Of a stretch of DNA of 64,000 nucleotides, positions 34,598-42,508 are shown piece after piece; position 1 is the stretch's first letter; the number at the start of each line of letters is the position of its first letter. The position numbers and the translations under genes were made by a program. Source of the stretch: Phycisphaeraceae bacterium (GTDB lineage Bacteria > Planctomycetota > Phycisphaerae > Phycisphaerales > UBA1924); contig CP054186.1 in the NCBI GenBank assembly GCA_015200025.1, positions 62,001-126,000 of the forward strand, in the 5' to 3' direction. The notes under the pieces are model-generated. The model was not told the origin of the DNA and ran no database searches. It worked only from the letters and a program-made list of their open reading frames with translations.

Positions 34598-35227
34598 TCA
34601 TGCCTTTTTCTTGCCCTTGGCGGGGGCCTCGGCCTCGGCGCTCTCTTCGGCGGCGGCCTTTGGGCCCTTCTTGGCCGAGGAGCCGCGCTTGAGCTTCTTG
34701 GTGAGGTTCTTGGGCGGGGCGGACTTGTCGTTGAGGTCGACGCCGCGGACCTTGTCGCGTCGGGTGCCGGTCTCGGTGACGGACCCGCCGGCCTGCTGGA
34801 TGAGGGCCTTGGCCTTGGTGGAGAGCCGGCTGGCGGTCACGTGGAGCTTGACCTTGAGCCCGTCCTCGCCGACCTCGCCGAGGATCTTGAGGTCTCGGCT
34901 GTCGTCGCGGATCAGGCCCGCCTCCCGGAGGGTCTTGACGCTCACCTCGCCGCCCTTGGCGAAAGCCGGGTGCGCGACGATGTCGGCGAGGTTGACGATC
35001 CAGAACTTGGTCCGGAAGGGGGCGTTGGTGAAGCCGAACTTCGCCAGGCGGCGGAAGAACGGCATCTGCCCGCCCTCGAAGGAGAGCTTGCGGGCATACC
35101 CCGAGCGGGCGCCCTGGCCCTTGTTACCCCGGCCGGACTGCTTGCCGTGCCCTGAACCCTCGCCGCGGCCGACGCGCTTGCGGGCCTTGTACTTTCCGGC
35201 GAGGACGGTGATGTCATGGATCATCAT
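34598..35227 (-). CDS. rplO: 50S ribosomal protein L15 with long C-terminal extension
   Basis: About 209 residues against about 145 normally. The N-terminal RVGRGEGSGHGKQSGRGNKG and FEGGQMPFFRRLAKFGFTN and the middle KVKLHVTASRLSTKAKALI are typical L15. The extra C-terminal part is Lys/Ala/Glu-rich (KKLKRGSSAKKGPKAAAEES and on). The start is ATG 35227 or the adjacent ATG 35224. It directly follows rpsE; rpmD (L30), usually between them, is absent because only 113 bases separate the genes. Confidence 0.96.
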   Translation of the reverse strand: MMIHDITVLAGKYKARKRVGRGEGSGHGKQSGRGNKGQGARSGYARKLSFEGGQMPFFRRLAKFGFTNAPFRTKFWIVNLADIVAHPAFAKGGEVSVKTLREAGLIRDDSRDLKILGEVGEDGLKVKLHVTASRLSTKAKALIQQAGGSVTETGTRRDKVRGVDLNDKSAPPKNLTKKLKRGSSAKKGPKAAAEESAEAEAPAKGKKKA

Positions 35228-35340
35228 GGCTTCGATACTCCGCGGAAGGCTCTCGCCCCCCCTCACACCCGATCGTTCCCCCGCCCCGGATACCCCCCAC
35301 CATCACCACGCTTCACACAAGGCCGCGATGAACGGCGTGC

Positions 35341-36132
35341 TCAGGACGCCGCGCCGCCCGCGGGCGCGTCACTCGGCGTCGCCTGGGGCCCGCCGCCCCC
35401 ACCGCCCCCACCGCCACCACCGCCACCACCGCCACCGTGGCCACCGCCGTGATGCCCGCCGCCGCCGCGAGGACCACCACGGCCGCCGCCGCGGGGACCA
35501 CCGCGCCCGCCGCGGCCTCCCTTGCGGTCCTGCCCGATGGTGTTGACGGGGCCCTTCATCTTGGCGCCCTTGGAGACGGGCATGAAAGTCTTGCCGGCCT
35601 CGATCTTCTTCTCGATGTCGGTCTGCCCGAGCTCGATCCCGCGGAGGGCCGCGACCTGCTCGCGCATCTTGAGTTGCTTGAGGCCGTCGAAGATGGCCTT
35701 GACGACGTTGAAGGCGTTGGTGGACCCGTAGCACTTGGTGAGGCAGTCGGTGACCCCGGCCATTTCGAGCACGCTGCGGACGGTGCCCCCGGCAACGACG
35801 CCCGTGCCGGGCGAGGCGGGGATCAGACGGACCTTGGAGGGGCCGAAGCGGCCCTCGACCTGGTGCGGGATGGTCCCGCCGGACATCGCCAGGCGGACCA
35901 TCGCGTTGCGGGCGTACTTCTCGGCCTTCTCGACGGCCTGGGGGACCTCGTTGCTCTTCCCGTAGCCGAACCCGACGCGACCCTTGCGGTCGCCGGCGAC
36001 GACGAGGGCGCCGAAGCTGAAGCGTCGTCCGCCCTTGACGGTCGCGGAGGTCCGGTAGACGCCGACGGTGGTCGTTTCGACGCCGCCGCGTTCGTCCTGC
36101 ATGGAAGCGATGTTGGCCTGAGCCTGTGTCAT
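35341..36132 (-). CDS. rpsE: 30S ribosomal protein S5 with Gly/Arg-rich C-terminal tail
   Basis: A 263-residue S5; normal length is about 165. Core motifs: VKGGRRFSFGALVVAGDRKG, GFGYGKSNEVPQAVEKAEK, GPSKVRLIPASPGTGVVAGG and GSTNAFNVVKAIFDGLKQL. From about residue 203 the chain is low-complexity: Gly-Gly-Arg and Gly-Gly-Pro-Arg repeats, His/Gly, then 16 Gly in a row (233-248), and a short Ala-rich end. DNA coding for the tail holds the same CCGCCCCCA tandem repeat found between genes elsewhere in the window. S5 sits at the mRNA entry channel, so an RGG-like tail could touch mRNA or rRNA; that is inference. Confidence 0.95.
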   Translation of the reverse strand: MTQAQANIASMQDERGGVETTTVGVYRTSATVKGGRRFSFGALVVAGDRKGRVGFGYGKSNEVPQAVEKAEKYARNAMVRLAMSGGTIPHQVEGRFGPSKVRLIPASPGTGVVAGGTVRSVLEMAGVTDCLTKCYGSTNAFNVVKAIFDGLKQLKMREQVAALRGIELGQTDIEKKIEAGKTFMPVSKGAKMKGPVNTIGQDRKGGRGGRGGPRGGGRGGPRGGGGHHGGGHGGGGGGGGGGGGGGGGPQATPSDAPAGGAAS

Positions 36133-36175
36133 GGGTGAGTCTCGTGCGGTGTGGGTCTGTGTGCGTGGCGTGGGA

Positions 36176-36538
36176 TCAGAACGTAAGGCCGGCCTTCCGG
36201 GCGGCGTCGGCGAGGGCCTTCACGCGGCCGTGGAACTTGAAGCCCCGGCGGTCGAAGACGACCTCCTTGACCCCCTTGGACGCGGCCCGCTCGGCGACCT
36301 TGGCGCCGACGGCGGCGGCGGCCTCGATGTTCCCGGTCTTGGCGACGCCCAACGCCTTCTCCGTGGTGGAGGCGGCGGCGAGCGTCGTGCCCGAGAGGTC
36401 GTCGATGACCTGCGCGTACGTGTGGTGGACCGACTTGAAGACCGCCAGACGCGGCTTGGTCGCGGTCCCCTGGATACGCCGGCGCACGCGGACGACGCGG
36501 CGGGCCCTGCGGATGTTCTTGGCTTTCTGCTTGTCCAT
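36176..36538 (-). CDS. rplR: 50S ribosomal protein L18
   Basis: A 120-residue L18 of normal length. [40 protein letters not shown] and the ending [20 protein letters not shown] with KAGLTF are typical. L18 binds 5S rRNA together with L5. ATG 36538 is the family start; the frame is open upstream to 37057 but overlaps rplF antisense of nothing real. Confidence 0.97.
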   Translation of the reverse strand: MDKQKAKNIRRARRVVRVRRRIQGTATKPRLAVFKSVHHTYAQVIDDLSGTTLAAASTTEKALGVAKTGNIEAAAAVGAKVAERAASKGVKEVVFDRRGFKFHGRVKALADAARKAGLTF

Positions 36539-36618
36539 GTTCGTCTGCCTCGGGGGTCGTTCGCCCCGCTGATTCGTCCCTGGGTGACGCCGGCCCGGGC
36601 CCGTCGCCGGGCCCGTGA

Positions 36619-37188
36619 TCACGCGCCGAACTGCTTGCCCTGCTTCTTCTTGATCACTTCCTCGGTGTACTTGATGCCCTTCCCGTTGTACGGCTCGGGC
36701 TTGCGCTTGGAGCGGACCGCCGAGGCGAACTGCCCCACCAGTTGCTTGTCGAACCCGGTCACCTTGATCGGGGTCGTGTCGCCCTGCGTCTTGTCCACCA
36801 CCACGGTGATCCCGTCGGGGATGTCCACGAAGATCGGGTTGGCGAACCCGCACACCAGCTTGAGCTTCTTCCCAGAGACCGCCGCCGACCACCCGGTCCC
36901 CACCACCTGCAGGTTCTTCTCGTACCCCTTGGTGACACCCTCGATCATGTTCTGGATGATCGCCCGGGTCGTCCCCCACAGGGCCTTGGCCTCCGCGTTG
37001 TCCTTGGTCACGCCCTGCGCGAGCCCGACGTTGATCGCCTTGTCGGCCTCGGCCCACGCGACCTTGATCTCGGGCTTGAACGCGAAGGTCAGTTTGCCCT
37101 TGGTGCCCTGGATCTCGACGGCATCGCCCTTGACGGCGACCTTGACGCCCGCCGGGACCGAGATGACTTTCTTACCGATTCGGGACAT
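36619..37188 (-). CDS. rplF: 50S ribosomal protein L6
   Basis: A 189-residue L6, slightly longer than the usual 177. [29 protein letters not shown] and the C-terminal signature [20 protein letters not shown] are diagnostic. The extra length is at the C-terminal [10 protein letters not shown] and in the first domain. It lies between rpsH and rplR. Confidence 0.98.
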   Translation of the reverse strand: MSRIGKKVISVPAGVKVAVKGDAVEIQGTKGKLTFAFKPEIKVAWAEADKAINVGLAQGVTKDNAEAKALWGTTRAIIQNMIEGVTKGYEKNLQVVGTGWSAAVSGKKLKLVCGFANPIFVDIPDGITVVVDKTQGDTTPIKVTGFDKQLVGQFASAVRSKRKPEPYNGKGIKYTEEVIKKKQGKQFGA

Positions 37189-37250
37189 GGTGTGCTCCGT
37201 GGCGTGCGGCCCGCCGGGCGAGGCCCGGGCTTCCGCCGGGTGTGGTGGTG

Positions 37251-37649
37251 TTACTCGACAACGCAGAGAAGCTCGCCCCCGACCCGCTCGGCCCGGGCCT
37301 TGCGGTCGCTCAGGACGCCCTTGCTCGTGGACACGATCGCGATGCCCAGGCCCTGCAGGGGCTTGGGGATCCCGTCGACGCCCGAATAGACCCGGCGCCC
37401 GGGCTTGCTCATCCGCTTGAGCGTGTGGAACAGCGGCTCGCCGCCGGGGCCGTACTTGAGCCTGACCTTGATCAAACCCTGCCGGCCGTCCTCGATCACG
37501 TCGAAGCCGTCGATGAATCCTTCGGTCTGAAGGACCTCGGCGATGCCTCGGCAGACCTTGCTGTTGAGGCAGTCGGTGGTCTTGGACTTGTTGCGGGCCG
37601 CGTTGCGGATCCGGGTGAGCATGTCCGCGATGGGGTCGCTGATCGCCAT
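37251..37649 (-). CDS. rpsH: 30S ribosomal protein S8
   Basis: A 132-residue S8 of normal length. DPIADMLTRIRNAARNKSKT at the N-terminus and KPLQGLGIAIVSTSKGVLSD near the end match the family; the usual G-E of the C-terminal GEVLC(Y/V)V signature reads VGGELLCVVE. S8 binds the central domain of 16S rRNA and is often an autogenous regulator of spc operons. It lies between rpsN and rplF. Confidence 0.97.
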   Translation of the reverse strand: MAISDPIADMLTRIRNAARNKSKTTDCLNSKVCRGIAEVLQTEGFIDGFDVIEDGRQGLIKVRLKYGPGGEPLFHTLKRMSKPGRRVYSGVDGIPKPLQGLGIAIVSTSKGVLSDRKARAERVGGELLCVVE

Positions 37650-37719
37650 GGAGGTTTCCCTGGTTCGTCGGTCTGAGAGGGGACGGGGGCGTGGGGGCCG
37701 TGGGGCGGGTGGGGGGGGG

Positions 37720-37905
37720 TTACCAGCTCGATTTACGCATGCCCGGGATCTTGCCCTCGAGGGCGAGCTTGCGGAGCATGATGCGGCTGAGACGGAACTT
37801 GCGGTACACGCCGCGGGCCCGCCCGGTCAGCTCGCACCGCGTCACCTTCCGCGTGCTGAACTTCGGGGTCCGACGGCTTTTGGCTTCTTGTGCCTTGGTG
37901 GTCAT
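37720..37905 (-). CDS. rpsN: 30S ribosomal protein S14, short form lacking the zinc site
   Basis: A 61-residue S14 of the short (type Z) length. [20 protein letters not shown] and [20 protein letters not shown] with [11 protein letters not shown] align along the whole short form. The zinc ligands CxxC and CxxC read Cys24-Thr27 and Ser40-Met43, so three of four cysteines are gone while length and spacing of the zinc form remain. It therefore looks like a zinc-free derivative of the zinc form, not the long C-minus paralogue. It lies between rplE and rpsH. Confidence 0.95.
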   Translation of the reverse strand: MTTKAQEAKSRRTPKFSTRKVTRCELTGRARGVYRKFRLSRIMLRKLALEGKIPGMRKSSW

Positions 37906-37977
37906 GCGTCCGTTTCCTGATCCCCGGCGTTCGGCCGGGCATTAAGTCCTGGTGGGGCCCCGGGGGGTGGGTGGGGG

Positions 37978-38697
37978 TTACTTCTTCTCCGCCTTGGGTG
38001 AGCGCTGCTTGCCCTCTTCGGGCTTGACAAACGGCATCCCCAACGCGTCGAGCACGAACCGCGTGGAGGCTGGGTTGCTCCTCGCGAAGCAGAAGTTGAT
38101 ATTCATCCCGTGCGTGAACTCGACCTCCGCCATGTTGATCTCGGGGAACACGCCCTGCTCGTTGATCCCCACCGAGTAGTTCCCCTGGCGGTCGAACGCT
38201 TTGTCCGACAGCCCGCGGAAGTCCTTGATACGCGGCGTGGCGAGGTGGATGAACCGGTCGAGGAAGTGCCACATCCGGTCACGCCTGAGCGTCACCATCA
38301 CGCTGCTCTCGAACCCGGCGCGGAGCTTGAAGTTCGCCACGCTCTTCTTGGCCTTGACCACCACGGGCTTCTGGCCCGTGATCGTCCCGAGCGTGTCGAT
38401 GATCGTCTGCCGAACGTGCGGGGGGATCTTGGTCCCGTCGAGGTGACGGCCCATGTTCACGTTGAGCACGATCTTCTCGAGCTTGGGCTGCGCCATCGGG
38501 TTCTTGACCCCGAACTGCTCGCCGACCTTCTTGCGGACCTCGGTGTCGTAGAGGACCTTGAGCCGCGGGGGCGTGCGCGGGCCCGCGTCGTGCTCGCCCG
38601 TGGCCGCGCCCTTGCCCTTCTTGGCGCCGCCCTTGGGCTTGCCCTCGCCGCCGCCCTTGCCCTGATGTTCTTTCTTTTTCTCGCCGGCGTCCGCCAT
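37978..38697 (-). CDS. rplE: 50S ribosomal protein L5 with Lys/Gly-rich N-terminal extension
   Basis: A 239-residue L5 against about 180. The core has PRLKVLYDTEVRKKVGEQFG, KLEKIVLNVNMG, KKSVANFKLRAGFESSVMVT, RIKDFRGLSDKAFDRQGNYS and NINFCFARSNPASTRFVLDA. The first about 42 residues (KKKEHQGKGGGEGKPKGGAK and on) and a Lys-rich end are extra. L5 binds 5S rRNA and touches S13 across the subunit interface. It lies between rplX and rpsN. Confidence 0.96.
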   Translation of the reverse strand: MADAGEKKKEHQGKGGGEGKPKGGAKKGKGAATGEHDAGPRTPPRLKVLYDTEVRKKVGEQFGVKNPMAQPKLEKIVLNVNMGRHLDGTKIPPHVRQTIIDTLGTITGQKPVVVKAKKSVANFKLRAGFESSVMVTLRRDRMWHFLDRFIHLATPRIKDFRGLSDKAFDRQGNYSVGINEQGVFPEINMAEVEFTHGMNINFCFARSNPASTRFVLDALGMPFVKPEEGKQRSPKAEKK

Positions 38698-38766
38698 GGC
38701 TTGTCACTCGCGTTCGTGGTGTGCGTCGCGTCGGGGCTCTGTCGCCCGGCGCGGGAGATCCCTGGG

Positions 38767-39102
38767 TTACTTCGATTTCGAGGGGGCGACCTGCCCGAGT
38801 TCCTTGCCGCCGCGGGCCGCGACCCGCCACTTGGTCCCGTCGGGCTTGACGACGAAGCGGACCCGCGTCGGCTTGCCGTCCACCACCGGGCTGACCTTGC
38901 TGATGTGGAGCGGGGCCTCGCGGGTGATGATCCCGCCCGCCTGGCCCTGCCTCGTCGGGCGCATGTGCCGCGTGACGAGGTTGACGCCCTTGACCAGGAC
39001 CCGATCGTGCTTGGTGTCGACGCTGATGATCTCGCCGACGGCGCCCTTGTGGTCGCCGCTGGTCACCATCACCGTGTCGCCTTTCCTGACGTGTCGTGCC
39101 AT
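38767..39102 (-). CDS. rplX: 50S ribosomal protein L24
   Basis: A 111-residue L24 with the KOW motif KGDTVMVTSGDHKGAVGEII and the following VLVKGVNLVTRHMRPTRQGQ and GGIITREAPLHISKVSPV. Normal length. L24 is an early assembly protein bound near the 5' end of 23S rRNA. It lies between rplN and rplE. Confidence 0.97.
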   Translation of the reverse strand: MARHVRKGDTVMVTSGDHKGAVGEIISVDTKHDRVLVKGVNLVTRHMRPTRQGQAGGIITREAPLHISKVSPVVDGKPTRVRFVVKPDGTKWRVAARGGKELGQVAPSKSK

Positions 39103-39213
39103 CGTTGCTTCACCTTCCCCCGCCCGCGTTCCCTTCGACCGTTCGCTTCAACCCTCCCCCACCGGTCCCCCACTCCCGTCTCCCAATCCCGCCCCCGCCG
39201 ACCCCGAGCCCGC

Positions 39214-39600
39214 TCAGACGACCTCCGCCGCCAGCGAGACGATCTTCATGTAGTTCTTGTCGCGGAGCTCACGGGCGACGGGCCCGAAGATGCGGGTCCC
39301 CTTGGGGTTCCCGTCGTCCTGGATCAGGACGACCGCGTTGCTGTCGAACTTGATGTAGCTCCCGTCGGCCCGGCGGTGCGACTTGGTCGTCCGGACGACG
39401 ACGGCCTTGCTCTTGTCGCCCGGCTTGACGTCCGCCCCGGGGAGGGCCTTCTTGATCGAGACGAAGACGCGGTCGCCGATCCCGGCGGTCCGCCGGGTGA
39501 ACTTCCCCGTCGCCGTCGAGCCCCCGTACACGCGGATGACGTAGGCGATCTTCGCCCCCGAGTTGTCCGCGACCTCGCAACGTGTTTCCTGCTGGATCAT
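39214..39600 (-). CDS. rplN: 50S ribosomal protein L14
   Basis: A 128-residue L14. [20 protein letters not shown] and [14 protein letters not shown] ([20 protein letters not shown]) and [20 protein letters not shown] are diagnostic. Slightly longer than 122 because of a short insert (DGSYIK area). It lies between rpsQ and rplX and forms an intersubunit bridge in the ribosome. Confidence 0.98.
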   Translation of the reverse strand: MIQQETRCEVADNSGAKIAYVIRVYGGSTATGKFTRRTAGIGDRVFVSIKKALPGADVKPGDKSKAVVVRTTKSHRRADGSYIKFDSNAVVLIQDDGNPKGTRIFGPVARELRDKNYMKIVSLAAEVV

Positions 39601-39654
39601 GGCTTGGTACCTGGTGTGGGCGACCGGCGTCGGGCCGGGGCCTCGCGTGCGGGG

Positions 39655-40020
39655 TTACTTGATTTCCTTGGCGCTGGCGACGGCCGCGGCGATGTCCGAT
39701 CGCTCATCGACCACCCGAACCAGCGACCAACTCTTGGTCTTGCTCATCGGGCGGCACGGGGCGATCTCCACCACGTCGCCCGTCTTGCTCACGTTGTGCT
39801 CGTCGTGCACCTGCAGGATCGTCCGCTGCCCGATGTACTTCCCGTACTTGGGGTGCTTGGACTGGAAGCTGATCACGACCGTCCGCGTCTTGTGACGCTT
39901 CGCCGAGTCCACGACGCCCGTCTTGGTCCCGGTCCTGGCCGCGGCGTCGGACGCCGCCGGCTTCGTGCCGGTCGTGCCCTTCGTCGCGCCCTTCGTGCTG
40001 GTCTTCGTGCTGGTCGCCAT
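39655..40020 (-). CDS. rpsQ: 30S ribosomal protein S17 with Thr/Lys/Ala-rich N-terminal extension
   Basis: A 121-residue S17, normally about 85. The OB-fold core starts at about residue 34: [40 protein letters not shown] and [20 protein letters not shown]. The first about 33 residues ([20 protein letters not shown] and on) are low-complexity. It lies between rpmC and rplN. Confidence 0.96.
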   Translation of the reverse strand: MATSTKTSTKGATKGTTGTKPAASDAAARTGTKTGVVDSAKRHKTRTVVISFQSKHPKYGKYIGQRTILQVHDEHNVSKTGDVVEIAPCRPMSKTKSWSLVRVVDERSDIAAAVASAKEIK

Positions 40021-40075
40021 CCGTATCTTCCTGGTTCGCGGCCCCCGGGGGGCCGCTCTGCGGTGCTCGGTTCGT

Positions 40076-40270
40076 TTACGCCTGGGCCTGCATCGAACGC
40101 TGACGCGTCATCACGCGGGCGATGTCACGCCGGATCTTCTTGAACTGCGAGGTGTCCTCGACCTTCTCCGTCACCGATTTGCTCCGGAGGTCGAACAACG
40201 CCGTCCGCAGACGCTTGAGTTCGTTGGCCAGCTCGTCCGGCCTCATGGTGTTGACTTCTTTGCCCTTCAT
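40076..40270 (-). CDS. rpmC: 50S ribosomal protein L29
   Basis: A 64-residue L29. [20 protein letters not shown] and the helical [20 protein letters not shown] and [17 protein letters not shown] match the two-helix family. ATG 40270 has AAGGAC upstream; a GTG six bases earlier is possible. L29 sits at the tunnel exit and helps bind trigger factor and SRP. It lies between rplP and rpsQ. Confidence 0.96.
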   Translation of the reverse strand: MKGKEVNTMRPDELANELKRLRTALFDLRSKSVTEKVEDTSQFKKIRRDIARVMTRQRSMQAQA

Positions 40271-40329
40271 CGTCACGTCCTTCTCAGGCCCGCCCCGGGC
40301 TCACGCCCGTTCGACCACACCCCGTTCGA

Positions 40330-40749
40330 TCACACTTTGATCCGACGCCCCACGAACCGGCACCGGATCGGCATCTTCGTCGCCGCCCGGACCATCGCCA
40401 GCTTCGCCGTCGGCTCGGGGACCCCGGCGATCTCGAAGAGCATCGTCCCGGGCTTGACCCGCGCCGCCCAGTAATCCACGTCGGCCTTGCCCGTGCCCAT
40501 TCGGGTCTCGAGCGGCTTCTTGGAGATGGGCTTGTCCGGGAAGACCCGGATGAACAGCTTGCCCTCGCGCTTGAGGAAGTGCTGGGCCGCCACGCGACCC
40601 GCTTCGATCTGGGTCGCCTTGAGCCAGCACCCGTCCAGAGCCTGCAGCCCGTAGTCCCCGTAGGCCACGTAGTTGCCCTTCGTGGCCTTGCGCGGGCGAA
40701 CTCGCCGCATCTCTTTCCGGTACTTCACTCGCTTGGGCATCAACGCCAT
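40330..40749 (-). CDS. rplP: 50S ribosomal protein L16
   Basis: A 139-residue L16. MPKRVKYRKEMRRVRPRKAT, RVAAQHFLKREGKLFIRVFP, DKPISKKPLETRMGTGKADV and ATKMPIRCRFVGRR are landmarks. The usual GKGKG... motif reads MGTGKADVDYWAARVKPGTM. Normal length. L16 lies near the A site of the large subunit. It lies between rpsC and rpmC. Confidence 0.98.
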   Translation of the reverse strand: MALMPKRVKYRKEMRRVRPRKATKGNYVAYGDYGLQALDGCWLKATQIEAGRVAAQHFLKREGKLFIRVFPDKPISKKPLETRMGTGKADVDYWAARVKPGTMLFEIAGVPEPTAKLAMVRAATKMPIRCRFVGRRIKV

Positions 40750-40818
40750 GCGTCACACTCCGTCGATCCGGCGGGGGATCCCCCCGGCGGGTTGGTTCGA
40801 TCTCGCTCAAGACGCCGA

Positions 40819-41520
40819 TCAGCGGCGCCCGCGGGCGCGGGCACGCCCGCCGGCCGCGTTGCTCTCTTCTTCCGTCCGCTCCGTGGTGTACATCCCGCGG
40901 TAGATCCAGCACTTCACGCCGATCTGACCGGCGGGGGTCTTCGCCTCCGCCGTCCCGTACTCGACCCTCGCCTGGAACGTCGAGAGGGGCATGCTGCCCG
41001 CCGACTGCGACATCGCCTTGGCGATCTCCGACCCGCCCAGCCGGCCCGCGATCCGCACCTTGGCGCCCAGCGCCCCGGCCGCCATGATCGCCTCCACCCG
41101 GCTCTTGACCGCCCGGCGGAAGGCCATCCGCTTGAGCAGCTGCTCGGCCACCGCCTCGGCGCACAGCTTCGCGTCCAGGTCGGGGTTCTTGATCTCGATG
41201 ATCGAGATCGCCACCTTGCGACCGGTCATGTACTGGAGTTCCTCGGTCATCCGCTCGACCTCGGCGCCCTTGGGCCCGATGACCAGCCCGGGGCGGGCCG
41301 TCTTGATGATGACCTTGAGTTCCTCGCGCGTCCGCTCGATGTGGATATCCGACACCGCCGCGTACGGGGGCTTGCGGTTGAGCCGCTTGTCCAGGTACCG
41401 CCGGATCTTCTCGTCCTCGACGACGAGCTCACCGAACAGGGCCTTGGGCGCGTACCACCGGCTCTTGTGCGCCTCGGTGATCCCCAGCCTCAGCCCGAAT
41501 GGATGCGTCTTCTGTCCCAT
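40819..41520 (-). CDS. rpsC: 30S ribosomal protein S3
   Basis: A 233-residue S3. MGQKTHPFGLRLGITEAHKS at the start, the KH domain IKTARPGLVIGPKGAEVERM, and GALGAKVRIAGRLGGSEIAK with GQIGVKCWIYRG near the end are diagnostic. A short Arg/Ala-Gly-rich tail (AGGRARARGRR) ends it. S3 forms the mRNA entry with S4 and S5. ATG 41520 is the family start. It lies between rplV and rplP. Confidence 0.98.
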   Translation of the reverse strand: MGQKTHPFGLRLGITEAHKSRWYAPKALFGELVVEDEKIRRYLDKRLNRKPPYAAVSDIHIERTREELKVIIKTARPGLVIGPKGAEVERMTEELQYMTGRKVAISIIEIKNPDLDAKLCAEAVAEQLLKRMAFRRAVKSRVEAIMAAGALGAKVRIAGRLGGSEIAKAMSQSAGSMPLSTFQARVEYGTAEAKTPAGQIGVKCWIYRGMYTTERTEEESNAAGGRARARGRR

Positions 41521-41540
41521 GCGTCTGCTCCGCGGGCCGC

Positions 41541-42110
41541 TCAGCGGCCCGTCCGCTCCTGGACCCCGATGGTGATGTTGCTGAACCGCTTGATGATCGG
41601 GTGCGCCCGCCCGCGGTCCTTGGGCTGGAAACGCTTCATCCGCAGCCCGTGGTCGCACCGGCTCTCGGCCACCACCAGGTTCGTCACGTCGGCCTCGAAC
41701 TGCTGCGCGTCCGCCACCGCCGCGTCTAGGCACTTCTTCACGTCCACCGCCGCACGCTTGGTCGTGAACGACAGGGCGCTGATGGCCTGGTCGATCGTCT
41801 TCCCGCGGATCAGGTCCACCAGCAACTTCGCCTTCCGCGGGCTCCCGCGGTGACCGAAGATCGAGCTGGTGAACCGCGCGATGTCCGTCACCCGGACGCC
41901 CAACGCCCCGGCGAGCTTCGCCGCGTCCGCCGGCTTGCACCGGGGATGGTCGTTCCCGCGGATCCAGTTCCGCACCGCGCTCAGCGCCCGCTCGCCCTTG
42001 AGCCCGTCGCGCTCGACGGCGGCGGCCAGCTGATCGACGCCCACGCCGCGGGCGTCCATCAGTTCCTTCAGTTTGTCGCCCCTGATCTTCACGGGTCGTT
42101 CCTTCTGCAT
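41541..42110 (-). CDS. rplV: 50S ribosomal protein L22 fused to an N-terminal helix-turn-helix domain
   Basis: A 189-residue protein; L22 is normally 110-120. Residues from about 85 are standard L22: SPRKAKLLVDLIRGKTIDQA, VVAESRCDHGLRMKRFQPKD and RGRAHPIIKRFSNITIGVQ. Residues 8-80 resemble a Cro/CI (XRE) helix-turn-helix: KLKELMDARGVGVDQLAAAV, a turn with NWIRGNDHPRCKPADAAKLA and GALGVRVTDI. The frame runs unbroken from ATG 42110 (between rpsS and rpsC), with no better start between; a GTG at the end of the HTH would give a normal-length L22 but lacks a ribosome-binding site. L22 lines the peptide tunnel. The added domain could bind rRNA or DNA; this is inference. Confidence 0.93.
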   Translation of the reverse strand: MQKERPVKIRGDKLKELMDARGVGVDQLAAAVERDGLKGERALSAVRNWIRGNDHPRCKPADAAKLAGALGVRVTDIARFTSSIFGHRGSPRKAKLLVDLIRGKTIDQAISALSFTTKRAAVDVKKCLDAAVADAQQFEADVTNLVVAESRCDHGLRMKRFQPKDRGRAHPIIKRFSNITIGVQERTGR

Positions 42111-42154
42111 TCCCCGGGGGCTCCCCGGGGGAGGGTCTCACATCACGCTCGCGG

Positions 42155-42469
42155 TCACTTCTTCCCGGGCGCCGGGGCCGCCGACTTCTCGCCCACGTCC
42201 AGGCCTTCCTTTTTGTTCGTGTGCCCGCGGAAGGTCCGGCTCGGGCTGAACTCGCCCAGCTTGTGCCCGACCATGTCCTCGGTCACGAACACGTCGATGA
42301 ACTGCTTCCCGTTGTGCACCTTGAACGTGTGCCCGACGAACTCCGGCACGATCGTGCACGCGCGCGCCCACGTCTTGATCGGCTCTTTCCGCCGAGACTC
42401 GTTCAGCTGCTCCACCCGGCGGTAGATCCGCTCGACGACGTACGGGCCTTTTTTCAAACTCCGGCTCAT
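42155..42469 (-). CDS. rpsS: 30S ribosomal protein S19
   Basis: A 104-residue S19. [40 protein letters not shown] and [20 protein letters not shown] are diagnostic; the tail ([17 protein letters not shown]) adds about ten residues. S19 is in the small-subunit head and pairs with S13. It lies between rplB and rplV. Confidence 0.98.
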   Translation of the reverse strand: MSRSLKKGPYVVERIYRRVEQLNESRRKEPIKTWARACTIVPEFVGHTFKVHNGKQFIDVFVTEDMVGHKLGEFSPSRTFRGHTNKKEGLDVGEKSAAPAPGKK

Positions 42470-42508
42470 GCCTGGGTCACTCCGTCATCCCGCCCCACCG
42501 GCGTGGGG

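Noticed and set aside
35228..35340. rpmD (L30) between rpsE and rplO
   Set aside because: Only 113 bases, and no frame resembling L30 on the minus strand.
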